This document shows positions 38,986 through 50,617 of a DNA stretch of 64,000 bases, in pieces. The notes beneath the pieces were generated by a model. That model was not told the origin of the DNA. It did not search any database and saw only the letters and a program-made list of their open reading frames with translations. The position numbers and the translations under genes are program-made. Source of the DNA: Verticillium longisporum (taxonomy: Eukaryota > Ascomycota > Sordariomycetes > Glomerellales > Plectosphaerellaceae); the NCBI GenBank assembly GCA_019188255.1, contig JAETXT010000004.1, positions 4,278,001-4,342,000 on the forward strand, written 5' to 3'. Within the stretch, counting starts at the first letter, position 1, and each line of letters starts with the position of its first letter.

Positions 38986-39132
38986 GCGAGCAGCTTCGAT
39001 GCTGTTCTGTCTTGTGCTTCAATGGTTTGATTCTCAAGGCTAGACACAGTAACTGGAACATCATCTCCGCCCTTGGTTGGGCATCACATTCGTTTATCTC
39101 TTCGAATCTCTACATCCGGCCCTCGTCTCACC

Positions 39133-41767
39133 ATGATGAATATTCTCGCTCATCTGGCATTGCTAAGCCTCGGGTAAGCGTCACGGACCATCTGCACCAT
39201 AACCTTTTCCTGACCATGCGATTAGGAATGTTGCAGTCAGGGCATTCCCCCAGGCCTACAATGAGTACGAAACGCCATCGACTGTCACCGTCACTACGTG
39301 TGCTGCAGGTTGTGCAACCACCACTGTGACCGTGACTCAGTCGGCTAGTTCTTGTGCACCATGTTTGGCAAGCTCTGCTTCCTCAGGTGTGGAATCTTCT
39401 GCCACCGTCACCGAGACGCCCAGTACGGTCGAGTCCACGCTGCCCATCATCTCGTCGACCCGAACGTCTGGTCAGGTTAGCTCCTCTGCTGGCATCTCAA
39501 GTTCCGTCCCAACATCAGGCACATTTACAAACTCAACTGTGTCGCCCTCTGGCCCTTCATCGAGCCTACCATACAGCATCACCAGCTCGGGTGGAACTGT
39601 TTCTTCTACTCTTTCCTCTGTCAGCATTTCCGTCCCTTCCAACTCAACGACGACGACGAGTGTTTTCAGCAGTGACTCGACAACTGTTCCGTCTGGGAGT
39701 ATCAGCTCCTCACTTTCCTCGTCATACGATAGCGCATGGTCTTCGTCAACGCTCTCTGCGAACAGCACGAGAAGCTATGTCTACCCGAGTTCCTTCTCTG
39801 TGACCGGCTCCGTGTCCACCTTTGCTTCTCGCAGCGCAACCAGCAGTGACACAGCGACCGGGTCCCTTCCTACTTCTGGCCTGCCTTCGTCCAGCGCCCC
39901 GACCTCTGGTGGCATCACCAGTGGATTCTCTGATACTTCTTCTGCGACTGGAATCTCGTCAACACTCCCTGTTCTATCGTCTCAGTCGAGTAGTGCCGGA
40001 ACCAATTCGACTTGGACCTATCCAACACGCACTTCATCGGGAGGAACGGGCGTCTCCTCAACGCTGCCTTTGTCATCTGGCACGTCGGATGTTGAGACAA
40101 GCAGCGGTAGTGCAACTTACCCACCTGGATCCTCGTCCGCGCCGACTGACACATCTTCGTTCACAATCACATCCGAGGTTTCCAGTATTGAGAGCAGCAG
40201 TGTCTACACGTACCCACCAGGGCCGTCCTCTGGCTTATCGAGCGTGTCTCCAAGCCTGCCGACTTCTAGCAGCTGGGGCAACAGCAGTACCACCAGATAC
40301 CCGACCGCCACAGTGTCAAGCCCAAGCCTCATTTCCTCGTCGACCGGCTTCGAAAGCTCGTCGGTAGAGCTCACGACTACCACGACGATCGAAACGACCG
40401 TGACACGCACCAATACCTACACACCGCCAGGCACGAGCTCAAACCCCTCTTCTGGATTTTCAAGTGCCCTGCCAAACCCAAGTGGCTCAACTTCTATTGA
40501 GCTTTCGTCGCACTTGTCGTACCCCACGTCGTCGCCACGACCGTCTGGCACGAGCAGCTATCTCAGCAGCAGCTACATCGAGTCTTCTGGAACGGGAGTC
40601 AGCGATACCGTGCCGGTCAATTCGGGTACTTCTGCCTCTATTTCCAGCAGCGTGACGAGTTCATCTCCCTATGGAAACTCCACGACCACGGGTCCCACGT
40701 CGACCATTTCAGATGTTAGCTCTACTGCACCGTCAGGGACCGGAATCAGTGAAACTCTTCCCATCATCTCGGAGACCTCCGTATTTGGGTCGAGCGCCAC
40801 GGAAACTTCGTCCCTATATAGCTTCACGGTCACGTCTGATGTTGGGACCACCTCGGAAACCAGCCCCATTGAGTCGTCTGGGACTGGTATTAGCGAAACT
40901 CTCCCTGTCAGCTCAGATACTTCGACCACGAGAGAGAGCTCCACGGTGACCGGATCCGAACCTTTGGCAAGCAAGACCAAGACGCCATGCGCGACTCGCT
41001 CGCACTCGTCCGACATTAAGACGTCGTCCGCGCCCGACTCAAGTGAGACTGACTCTTACCCTCCTAACGAGAGTACCGTGTCCGGCAACTTGCCGATTAC
41101 GCCTTCATCGGAAGTTTCCTCATCGCAGACATATTCTCCTCCTGCTGAAACTACGATATCCGGGAACCTTCCCGTGACGCCTTCGGTAAGCATGTCCTCA
41201 ACGGAGGCGTACCCATCGTATCCGCCTGCAGAAAGCACCTCTGGAGAAAGCACGGTCTCGAGCAATCTACCCATCACATCAACGCAGAGCTCGACCAAGG
41301 TCGAGTCAGAGACGTACCCTCCTTACCCGCCTCCCGAGGAGAGTACCGTCTCAGGAAACCTCCCCGTCACCCCTTCTCAAAGCTTCCCAAGCAATGGCAC
41401 AGCAACTTCGTCTCTGGTGCCCAGCGGAAGTACGTCAGGGGCCGGACCGTCGGCACCGGTGTCCAGCGACTCATCAACCACCTCGCTCGTCAGCGAGAAG
41501 CCGTCATACCTTCCCACGCCGAGCACAGTGTATCCTGAGCCGAAACCTTCAAGCGAGTCTACCATCTCCGACGCGCTGCCGGTTACACCTTCTGGCAGTG
41601 TCAATGTCCCGCCCAGCACGCTTGTGACGAGCACCAAGACGGCCCCCGAGACGAGCGAGAGTAGCGAGCCCAGCGGACCGACCTCTTACTATGGAGGGTA
41701 TGACTTTGGCTGGACAAGCGGTGGTCGCGCCGGATGGAAGCAGCAGCGCAAAGAGAAGGAGCGCTGA
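39133..41767 (+). CDS. Ser/Thr-rich mucin-like secreted or cell-wall protein
   Basis: Two exons: 39,133-39,173 and 39,226-41,767 (52-bp GT-AG intron), 860 residues. Exon 1 plus the junction gives a signal peptide (MMNILAHLALLSLGNVAVRA), followed by FPQAYNEYETPS. A short cysteine region comes next (TTCAAGCATTTVTV, SSCAPC). The remaining ~800 residues are Ser/Thr/Pro/Gly-rich, with imperfect repeats: ESTVSGNLPITPS-type units (five between about 41,060 and 41,600) and GTGISETLPI-type units (about 40,735-40,915). Heavy O-glycosylation is expected. The C-terminus (YYGGYDFGWTSGG, then KQQRKEKER) is basic and lacks a hydrophobic GPI-signal tail, so it is probably released or bound to the wall by other means. 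The function is unknown; adhesion or surface protection is a guess. A second in-frame ATG follows directly at 39,136. Confidence 0.85.
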
Positions 41768-42090
41768 GGCATTTTCGGGCTGTTCCAGTGAGATATTCCA
41801 AATGAAGACCCGCGAAAATGGAGTCACGACACGAGGAGGAAGAGTGGCTGGAGAGGGACGAGGTCATCCGGCCTCACGGTTGAAGTACAAATTGGCGGAG
41901 GAGATGCTTGGGTTATCACGGCCCCTTGACATTTCATTTCTACTTTCCATTCTTTGGTGCTCTTGAGTTGATATTGAATAGACGGGTTGGTGCACACGTA
42001 CGGCCACCAGGAAGTTCATATGAGATCGCGGATGTCTGACTTGATCATCGTGACAGCTGATCTCATCAGGTTACTTAACCCCATCACCCC

Positions 42091-43530
42091 TTAGACCCCA
42101 AGTTCACGATCGGCCAAGAGCCTGTCCATCGCCTGCGCCTCCAGATACACCGAAACATCCATGCCCCCTTCCCTCCCCTCCATCACCTGCACACACCCGT
42201 CCATCCTCGGCATGACAGAGTGTACCCACGCCGGCCTCGCCCCAAACAGCTCAACCTCATACACCCCAATCCTCAACCAAGCCGTCACGAGAACATGCCT
42301 CTCCCCCAAGAACGCCTGCCAGATCCTCTGCGGCGAGACCTCCCACTTGGCATCATGCAGCACAGCACCGACCGCGTCGGGCGTGAACCTCTGCAGACAG
42401 CGCCGAATCTCCGCCGCCACCGCCGCCGAACCAGCGACGACCTCGCGCGCGGCAAGTCCAACGTGCGCCAGCACGAGCGGCGACCCGACGAAATCGTCGC
42501 CCAGAGGCGGCTCCGTCCTCGCCCGCACACCGAGCGTCACGTCGAGAAAGACGTCTTCGTCCACGAGGCCGCGCGCGCGCACGATGCGAGCCCAGACGTG
42601 CGCCAGCAGGGCATCGAGCCGGGACGCGCCGTCCACGCGCAACGCGCCGAGCGCGGCGTCGGCGAAGTGCAGGACGGCATGTTTCACGGGACGCAGGAGA
42701 TCCCACGTCGCCCAGGGCGGGATCTGCAGATCTTTCCGCAGGGCCTCTTCTTTCGCTGCTAGAAGGCTCTCGGCTGTGGGTCTCGAGTTGGCCGTCGTCG
42801 GCGCGAGGAAGGGCGGGTAGGCTGGCGCGTCGGTGGCCCACCAGTCGAACCTGTGCAGCGGCAGCGCCCTCGCTTGGGCCGTCAGCGCGTCGTCCCTTTC
42901 GCTCGTCGGGCCGGCGGCGTGCTCGTCGAGACGTCGCGGGGCGAAGGCTGGCGTGGTGGGCGGGGGGCGGGCGGCGTGGGCGGCGGACCAGTGGCGCATG
43001 AACAGGAGCAGCGTGTGCGCGTCGGCGAGCGGGTGCGCCAGCTTGACGGCGACGGCGTAGCCCTGGGGCAGCAGGGTTATCTGGACGATCATGGCGGGCA
43101 GGCCGTCTGCTGTTTTGAGGTCGTGCAGCGCGAGGGGCGTCTGGGAGGCGAGGAGGGCGTCTTGCGGAAACGTGCCCTCCCAGATGGTGCCCTTGGGGAT
43201 CGAGACGTCCCGGGACGAAGCGACGACGGTGTATTCGACGCCTGGGTCGGATGGAGAGCCGCAGGTGACGGCTGCGCGGTTGAAGCGTCGGGTTGAGGTG
43301 TCCCAGTGCAGTTGGCCGGCAAAGTGGGGGAACGATGAGAGTGCTTTTGTGAAGGAAGTTTGAAGCTGGGAGAGGAATGCTTGGCGAGGGAGGGAAGGAT
43401 ATGTGTCGAAGACCCAGATGGCGCCTGTTGGAGAGAACCGAGCCACTGTGTTGTCCAGGATGGACAGGGCCGTCGTGGTTGGAGGACCAGGTGTTGAGGG
43501 AAATAAGCGGATGGGCTGGTGATGGGCCAT
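42091..43530 (-). CDS. BAHD-type acyltransferase (transferase family)
   Basis: Acyl-CoA-dependent acyltransferase of the plant/fungal BAHD fold (Pfam Transferase), which esterifies or amidates an unknown acceptor. Single exon. The frame is open up to 43,692 (533 codons), but the start at 43,530 (MAHHQPIRLFPSTPGPP, 479 residues) fits the family N-terminus better; MRPSK at 43,545 is another option. The catalytic HxxxD motif is HPLAD (in KLAHPLADAHTLL). The second motif, normally DFGWG, is degenerate: YEVELFGARPAW. Other family blocks are FPHFAGQLHWD and PATTT-like linkers. Trichothecene O-acetyltransferases and hydroxycinnamoyl transferases share this fold, so the substrate cannot be named. It is convergent with the mucin-like gene (323 bp). 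No cluster partner such as a PKS, NRPS or P450 is nearby. Confidence 0.85.
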   Translation of the reverse strand: MAHHQPIRLFPSTPGPPTTTALSILDNTVARFSPTGAIWVFDTYPSLPRQAFLSQLQTSFTKALSSFPHFAGQLHWDTSTRRFNRAAVTCGSPSDPGVEYTVVASSRDVSIPKGTIWEGTFPQDALLASQTPLALHDLKTADGLPAMIVQITLLPQGYAVAVKLAHPLADAHTLLLFMRHWSAAHAARPPPTTPAFAPRRLDEHAAGPTSERDDALTAQARALPLHRFDWWATDAPAYPPFLAPTTANSRPTAESLLAAKEEALRKDLQIPPWATWDLLRPVKHAVLHFADAALGALRVDGASRLDALLAHVWARIVRARGLVDEDVFLDVTLGVRARTEPPLGDDFVGSPLVLAHVGLAAREVVAGSAAVAAEIRRCLQRFTPDAVGAVLHDAKWEVSPQRIWQAFLGERHVLVTAWLRIGVYEVELFGARPAWVHSVMPRMDGCVQVMEGREGGMDVSVYLEAQAMDRLLADRELGV

Positions 43531-43810
43531 TTTGCTGGGCCTCATGGGGTGTTCATGGTCCAAGAAGAGTATCGTCGCAATTTTGTGGTCGTATCCCTTA
43601 GTATGGAACCAGGGCAAATAAATCGCAGGCCACGACGACGAGGATTGAAGATGAAAGATGCCGGCATGTCGGTGGGACCCGCTATGAATCATCGTGAGCG
43701 ATCACGATCGTCTCCGAATGCGCGCTCCTTCAGAAACGTGTCTATACTCTATGAAGCAGGTCATTGTTCCCAGGCTATCGAACACACACACATCCAAGAC
43801 AGCATGGCCA

Positions 43811-45490
43811 TCATTTGCCCTGCGAGAACGAAACGACAGCCCACTTGCCGTTCCACGCCCACTTGCGCGCCCCCGAGTCGCCGCCTCCGCCCTCCAGCGC
43901 CCGCAACTCCTCGTCCTTGCCCGCCGGCAGTCCGACGACAACGTCGGCCTTGCACGTCCGGAGCGCCAGCACATTGAGGCCCGAGCCGGGGCCGAGCGTT
44001 TTGATCGCTTCAGGGAAGGGTGTCGTCGGGTCCCAGTCGGCCTGTCATCATTAGCAACAACGATCATGAAGAACGATGTACGTAGGGTACGTACGTCGCC
44101 GGTCAGCTTGCGGTAGTTCAGATCGCCCTTGAAAACGACAAGCTCGCTGCCCTTGAGGTCCTCGTAGAGCTCAGGCGCCTCCTCCGGCAGCCGCCAGAAG
44201 TTGCCTGCGTGCGTCCAGAAACGGTTCGGCCTCAGGAGCAGCTGGCCCTCGGCGTGGTACTTGGTCAGCTCGCCGAACAGGAACGCGAGGCTCTGCTGGT
44301 CTGCGTCGCTCAGCGGCTCCGGCGTCTTGCCCTGCAGCTCCTCCTCCGCCGACGGCGTCTCGTAGAAGCGCTTCGGGCTGGCAATGGCACCGAGGAGCGC
44401 CGCAAAGTCGCCCGGCAGCACGTCCGAGACGAACCACGGGATCGACTTGGGGTGCAGCACAATGTGCGTCGCGAGGCCGGCCGACAAGAGGTAGCCCGCG
44501 AGGATGAGGTCGACGTAGAGCTCAAAGCCTGCATTGTCGAGCACAATGTCGACGCGGCGCTCCTTCTTGCCCTCGGCCACGGCCTTCTGCAGAACGGCGT
44601 ACGCGGCCGGCAGGTCGTTGGCCAGAATGTTCTTCTCCGATGCCTTGCGCGCCTCGCTGCCCTGCAGCTTCTGGATGTCCTCGTACGTCAGGCTCGTCAG
44701 GAGCGAGAGGTCGGTGGCGTTGCCCCAGAGGCAAATCTCGCACATCTCGGCGAAGAGGAGCTTCCCAGCCTCCTCGTCTTGGGTGGCGCTGCCGTTCGCT
44801 TCGAGCTGCTGCACGAGCCCCTTGAAGCGGGCGGCGAGCTCGAGGACGGCGGGACGGGACGAACGGAACGTGTTGATCTTTTGGCGGGCAAAGACATCGT
44901 AGTTCTTCCAGTGCGTCGAGAGCTTAAAGTAGGTACTGATGCGACTGTGGTGAAGGCACCTGTCAACATTGTCCTTTGGGGGTCGTGGAACCATAGCCCT
45001 TTGGGGGTCGTGGAACCAGCAGCAAACGATGAAGATGAAAAAAAAAGGATCTCACCGGAAGAGATAGCACTCGCAGAAGAGCCAGGGCGTATTCAGCCAG
45101 GTGGGCTCGCCGAGACTGGCGAGCTCATCGTTGTAGAGCTTGACGTCGGGTTGGCCGTCGTCGTCAATCGGCGTCAGAGGACGGTCGTGCTGAGCCTCGT
45201 ACTTGAGGCGCGCGATCTTCTCGGTGACTGCCTTGCCCTCGGTCTTCTTCTCGCCGTCTTCGCTGTCGGAGACGGAACGGTAGAGGTCGTCGATGGCTTG
45301 CGTCTAAGGCCGCACATCAGCAGGTGAAAGGGGCAGGCGTGGGATGGGTTCATGCGCACAATGATGACAGGCCAGCGCTCGCGCGCGGTGACCCAGCCGA
45401 AAGACCGCTTCTCGCCGGTGCTGTAGGAGACTTGGCAGTGCTGTTAGGGCTGACTCGATGAGCTATGTTGCCAAATAACGTACTGGGCAT
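43811..45490 (-). CDS. DUF89/ARMT1-like damage-control metal phosphatase
   Basis: Metal-dependent phosphatase of the DUF89 (ARMT1, yeast YMR027W) family. These act on sugar phosphates such as fructose-1-phosphate and are thought to remove harmful phosphometabolites; a carboxyl-methyltransferase role has also been claimed. Five exons on the minus strand: 45,490-45,484, 45,430-45,360, 45,303-45,056, 44,944-44,095 and 44,041-43,811, 468 residues, close to family length. Key motifs are WGNATDLSLL (from 182), DNAGFELYVDL (mid-protein) and FKGDLNYRKLTGD (380-392); the conserved Asp and Asn residues bind metal. The C-terminal block has LNVLALRTCKADVVVGL. The seven-base first exon is the least certain part; it was chosen because it closes the frame to SYSTGEKRSFGW. 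Cytosolic, no signal. Confidence 0.9.
44973..45018. repeat. Tandem 21-bp direct repeat within an intron
   Basis: CCTTTGGGGGTCGTGGAACC(A) occurs at 44,973-44,993 and again at 44,998-45,018, a period of 25 bp. It lies in the third intron of the phosphatase gene and explains why that intron is longer (111 bp) than the others. Confidence 0.9.
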
Positions 45491-45870
45491 CTTGAGAGTT
45501 TGGCTCGTGATGACGCAGGAAGCTCGAGATGGACAAAAGGTTCGAAGAACGAATGCCATACGCAGTGGACGGATGGCGGGGCACCGCGGGGTAGACACCG
45601 ACATTAGCATGATCTGGTTACATGACAGTAAATCTATGGCATAGCTGGATATAAGCACAAACACGGTTATCTACATAGTAACCACTCCTCCTTCCCATGA
45701 CCGACCCTTCGTGGCCCAGGACCAGAACAACGACAGCAAAAGGTCAACATGTTTCTGAAAGCACCGCTGAAATCCATGAACAGAAACAATCATTGCACCT
45801 GAAGCCTCCCGAAGCCTTCATCATCATGAGTGAAGCACCAACACACACAGCACCTCCGACGCCCCGTTAC

Positions 45871-45972
45871 CATGCCTCTCTTCTCGCTCACTCAAGCAGC
45901 CCGACCATGCCTCTCTTCTCGCTCACTCAAGCAGCCCGACCATGCCTCTCTTCTCGCTCACTCATGCAGCCC
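45871..45972. repeat. 35-bp tandem repeat, about 2.9 units
   Basis: Units start at 45,871, 45,906 and 45,941, each beginning CATGCCTCTCTTCTCGCTCA. They are almost identical. The array lies in the 3' flank or UTR of the transcription factor gene, 17 bp after its stop. Confidence 0.92.
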
Positions 45973-45988
45973 TACCTTCAATGGCCAG

Positions 45989-48270
45989 TCAACTGCCGGG
46001 AACCCAGGTCTCCGGCGTCCAGTTCTCGGTGCTAAAGTCGGGCCAGTAGAGCCCCTGCGAATAATCGTCATACACGGACGCGTCAATGAACTGCATGTCG
46101 AGGAACGGCTCGGCCAGCAGCTCCTGCAGTGAGGGCTCCGTCAGTGCCATGCCTGCCGTCGCCATACCCTGGACCGCCGTCGTCGAGGATGCCCACGCCG
46201 CTGGCGACATGACGCTGGCAAAATCACCGAGCCCCGCTATGGCCTCGAGGCCCACGACGCCTCTCTTCTTCGATGCAGCCGCCGTGACAGCCGCCTTCAT
46301 GGCATCCACGTGCTTCATGTCCTCTTTCGCAGCAAAGTTGCCACCGTCCGCAAGCTGCGCCAGCAACCCAGACGCGGAATCAAACTGCTCTCGATCGGCG
46401 GCAGCGTCGGGCCCGTCGAGAAGACTCGACACGGCGAGCACTGTCAACGCAGAGAAGAGATACGAAGTGTAGAAGTAATCAAACGTCGCGAACGAGCCGT
46501 CGATCCAGCACTCTGTCAACAGATGCAGAGAGTGGCGAGCGCATCGTACGCAAGCAGCCACGATCGTCATGGCCGACGCCGGCACGGGCATCGCGCCAGC
46601 AGGCGCCGGCCACGCCGCAGCATGTGTCTTCAGCACATGCAGTAGGATGGGCCTCGTCGCCAGGATCGCCGACTGGTTGAAAGACAGATGAAGAGGCGTT
46701 GGCTTGTACGCGGCCTCGCTGTGCGGCGCCGCATCAAGATGAAGGTGGCTCGGCAGCTCTTGCACCCACTCACGAAGGTCCTTGAGCGTCTGTTGGACGC
46801 GGCTCGATAGCGTGGTGCTCTGATCACGCGTGTTGTAAATGCACCGAACCATGGTGCTGGTAATGCTGGCGAGACGCGAGCTTGCAATGTAATACGCACA
46901 GTCACCAAAGTCGCCAGCTACAGCGGCGTCGACGCTGGCGTTCGAGGGAGGATCGACCATGATGTCGCGGTCGCCAATGGCTGCCGGCTGGCCCAGCTTG
47001 GAAGCCCACATGCGATCGAAAATGCAAGTCGTCGCCCAGAGGCGGTTGCGGTGCTCACGGACCGCGGCATCAGGTAGTTGCGCGGCCGGGATGTTGAGGT
47101 GCAGCCCGATGAGGACCGCCATGCGCACGGCCATGCCCGCCAGGATGTAGGAGGTGTATCTCCTGTTGAGGGCGAGGGAGTAGAAGGACTTGGCCATATT
47201 AGCTTCACGACTTCACGACCTCGAATGGATCACAGCAGCAGGGACACGCACCAGGAGATGGATAATCTCAATCGCATCAATCGTTGGTCGCTCACTCAGA
47301 ACACTCAACATGCGGCTCGCTTTCGCAAAGTACGGCAACCCAGGAAAGTCTTTGCCCGGCGCAATCGATCTCGCCGAATACAACTCGCCAATGGCGAACA
47401 GACCCCAGAGCTTACACCGAATGAGCGATTCACCCCAGGCCGGATTGTGGATGCTGTGCTCGAGTGCATCCATTACCACACTGCGTCGCACAATGTGGTA
47501 ACATCGGCTCACGTAGCGCAGGGCGACCTCAACGAGGAATCGTGCGCGCGAAGGACTCGGCCAGGCGCATTCAGACTCGGTCAGGCAAGCAATGCGCTCG
47601 TCGGTGGCAAATGCCGTCCGAGGAATGTGCTTATACGGCTGCTCATGCGGCGCCGAGATGGCCTGCCGAAAGCGAGTCGAAAACGAGGCATCGGGCACCT
47701 CGCCGATGAGAATGGGGGTCTGCTGGTCGGTCGATGGGACGAACCAGGGCCGAACCTCTAGCATGATGTTGCTTGTGTTGTTACGCGCCACATCGGGGCT
47801 GTCAAGCACGTCCGGGTCCCGGCGAGGCGACGGGGCCGTGCTGACCGAAAGCGCCGAGAGTGAGCTGGCGTTGGGGTTCGTCGTGTCATCGAGCAGGCCC
47901 TTGAGCCGCCTGTTTTCCTCGATGAGATCGTCTATGTACCTGAACGGGGTCAGCCGGGGAGGGGCCTTGGCCAGGGGCTTGGGACGATTGGAGGGACCGG
48001 GTCGGAACGGAACGGGCGGGGGTTGACTTGCCGCTGGCTGACCTTGACCTGTCGATTGCGCCGGGGATAAGAACAGTCGACGGCCTTGCTCGCCTGACGA
48101 CAATTCTCACAAGGTCGGCCGCCGGAGCACTTGACCTTACGGGCATGGCAGCGGTTGCAGGCGGTCGACTTGATCTTTGGCCGACGGCCGGGCGACGCTG
48201 GCGTAGGGTCTGAGTCGGGGGTGTTGAGCGCCCCTGACGCTCGGTCCGGGGTGACGGAGATGGAGTTCAT
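45989..48270 (-). CDS. Zn2Cys6 fungal transcription factor
   Basis: Nuclear gene regulator of the binuclear-zinc-cluster family. Exons (minus): 48,270-48,032, 47,939-47,252 and 47,188-45,989, 708 residues. The zinc cluster has Cys at 38, 41, 48, 54, 57 and 66 (C-x2-C-x6-C-x5-C-x2-C-x8-C) with a basic stretch before and after. A short coiled coil follows (YIDDLIEENRRLKGLL). The middle holds the fungal-specific transcription-factor domain (LSFYSLALNRRYTSYILAGM, then RLWATTCIFDRM). Intron 1 (47,940-48,031) appears to be of the GC-AG class: donor GCAAGT, acceptor CAG. No GT donor closes the frame at the conserved SQRYIDDL junction. Intron 2 is a normal 63-bp GT-AG. The gene is divergent from an MFS transporter, so it may regulate it. 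Confidence 0.92.
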
Positions 48271-48940
48271 GGTATCGGGGCCGGTTCACGATTGACGGCC
48301 GGGCGGGCGCTCGACGAGGGCAATTGGGGGTGCATTCGGAGGGCTTTCAACTGCCTTGTGAGTAAGAGGTAAGATGAGAGAGAGGGAGAGAATGCACAGA
48401 CGATAGCATTCATTGACATTCACAGACAGATCGCTGGCCCCAAAGGAGTCATCGTCGCCGCTGCTGCGACATCGTATCCTCGGGCACAGTCGAGACAGGC
48501 CAATTGTCTAGGCAACTCTGAACATCACTGAGAGGAGGGCTCCGATGTCGTCGGCCAAACGAACCATGTTGCCGAGATGAGTCAGCACTGGGCAAATTCC
48601 AAGCTTGAAAGAAGGGGGCGAAAAGCGCCCTAATCCTTTCGAGATAGTCCTTATTACCGAGTCGGCTACTCGAGGTCCGGCCTCCTTCGGCATCTCTTCC
48701 GAATGACCGACTTGGTGCAGATTCTGCTTCGCGACGCGCTTCGCCGCCAGAACGATATCCACTATTCGCCTACTCTTGACTCACTTGGACACGGCCAAGA
48801 TGGCTGATCTCGCCGTCTTTCGTCCGCTGCATGGGGATTCTTTGTGATATAACAATTATACCATGGCCGGCTGAGCCTCACTCGATCGTCTGCTCGGTAC
48901 CCTCTTACAACTCTTGGCACGCCGAGACTCATCGCCAAAT
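48271..48940. promoter_or_regulatory. Divergent promoter region of the Zn2Cys6 factor and the MFS transporter
   Basis: The 670 bp between the two start codons must hold both promoters. I see no clear repeated CGG-type zinc-cluster site. Co-regulation is inferred from layout only. Confidence 0.5.
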
Positions 48941-50617
48941 ATGGACTCCGTCAACTCCCGAAAGCTTCCCGAGCCACCGGCGCTCTTGATGTCGGCCCCG
49001 TTGGAGCCCATTGCCTCCGATATCCCAGTGGCGGCGCCCTCCCGGCACCTTGCCGCTATCGACGATGCCGTCGTGCCCATGGCTGTCTGGCGACGATGGG
49101 TGACCCTGTTTACCATCTGCTGGCTGCCCATACCAATGACGTTCTCGACCTCGTCTGTCCTTGCAGTCGCGCCCGAACTAGCGCGCGAATTCAATGTCCC
49201 TGTCACGGCCATCAGCATCGCCAACGCAGGTGTTTTCCTTGCCATGGCCAGCTCGCCGTTGATGTGGGTGCCCATAGGCCGGCTGGTGGGTCGGAGGCCG
49301 GCGTATCTCGCGGCGGCCGTCATTCTGTGCGCTTGCTCAGTAGGATCGGCTCTGGCGCCGAACTTGGCAGGGTTCACAGCAATTTGGGTCATTGGTGGAT
49401 CTACGGGCGTGGTGTTTTTGGTCTCTGGACAGACCATTCTGTCTGATATTTTTGAACCTGTACGTGTCCAGGGCGGCTCAGCTGATTTATCCTCACGTGT
49501 GAGAAGAGAAGTAAAAGCAGAAGGTACTAACCGAAAAGACCGTCCGCGGCACGGCTGTAGGGTTCTTCCTTGGCACTTGCGTTAGTGCCAACACCATCGC
49601 ACCACTCACTGGTGGTATCATCGCCACTTACACAAGTTGGCGTGTCATCTACGGGGTGCAAGCCGGCATGACGCTCATCGGTCTTGTTTTGGCTTGGTTC
49701 TATGTGCCGCTTGATCCGCCTCTTGAGGCACAGCCTAAAACGTCAAAACACATCCTTGCCCAATTCTCGCCAATGCCCGTCTTCCGCGTCTTTGAGCACA
49801 TCAACATTCTTGCTGCCAACATCACCTGCGGCCTCCTCTCGTTCAACCAGTATGGTCTTCTCGGCTCTATACGCTCTGGCTTGACGACTCGATTCGGCCC
49901 CTCTTCGCCGCTCACCTCGGGTCTGTTTTACCTGGCCCCTGGTGCCGGCTTTCTGATTGGGAGCACCATCGGAGGCAGACTATCGGATCATACAGTGCGC
50001 AGGTACATTAAGAAGCGCAATGGCTTGCGCCTACCGCGAGACCGACTTAAGAGCAGCTTTCCCGCCATTTTCATCGTGCTGCCTCTGGGCACGCTGCTAT
50101 TTGGCTGGAGTCTAGGCAGGGAAGTCGGCGATTGGGCCGCCCCGGGGATAGGAGCGTTCCTCGCGGGACTTGGGTTGATGGCCTCTTTTAGTGGCCTGAA
50201 TACGTACTCTGCTGGTGAGTCTCATGCATATGATGGCACTGCGAGACCCGATGATTTGGCCATGGAAGCTGACGATAGCAGAGGTGCTCCCGGCGAAGAA
50301 GACGGAGGCGATCAGCAGCAAGTATATTGTACAGTACACCTTTGCCGCTGGAACGGTCGCGTCGAGGGTGCCTATCATGGAGGCCATCGGTGTTGGGTGG
50401 GCGTTCACCATTAGTACGTTTCATCCGGACGAGCTCGGGTGCATCAGTGGTCTTTTACTACCATCGCATCTCATTCCCTCATTGCTTGCCTCGTACCCGG
50501 TTAATACTGACTGTTGAACCAGGTGCTGTTGCTGCTCTTGCGGGCGGTGTAATTGTGTTGATGATTACGAGATACGAGCCTGAGACGGAGAAGACGCTGC
50601 GTGAAGAGGCCGAATGA
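48941..50617 (+). CDS. MFS transporter, DHA1 (drug:H+ antiporter) type
   Basis: Plasma-membrane exporter or permease of the major facilitator superfamily. Exons: 48,941-49,459, 49,539-50,214, 50,279-50,413 and 50,523-50,617 (introns 79, 64 and 109 bp, GT-AG), 474 residues. A hydrophilic N-terminus of about 45 residues precedes the first helix (WVTLFTICWLPIPMTFSTSS). The MFS loop 2-3 signature appears as GRLVGRRPAY, and the DHA1 motif C-like segment as APLTGGIIATYTSW. Long hydrophobic segments continue to the last helix (AVAALAGGVIVLMI), consistent with 12 helices. The acidic tail ends EPETEKTLREEAE. The start is the first in-frame ATG. The substrate is unknown. The head-to-head neighbour is a Zn2Cys6 regulator. 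Confidence 0.9.

Noticed and set aside
42161..43060. Several + strand ORFs over the acyltransferase
   Set aside because: Reverse-frame shadows of a GC-rich gene with clear family motifs on the minus strand.
44209..45327. 372-codon + strand ORF
   Set aside because: Antisense of the DUF89 phosphatase; Leu/Arg/Glu-rich shadow composition and it crosses introns of the real gene.
48508..48762. 84-codon minus-strand ORF between the regulator and the transporter
   Set aside because: No domain, no homologue I can recall, and it lies in a region expected to be promoter.
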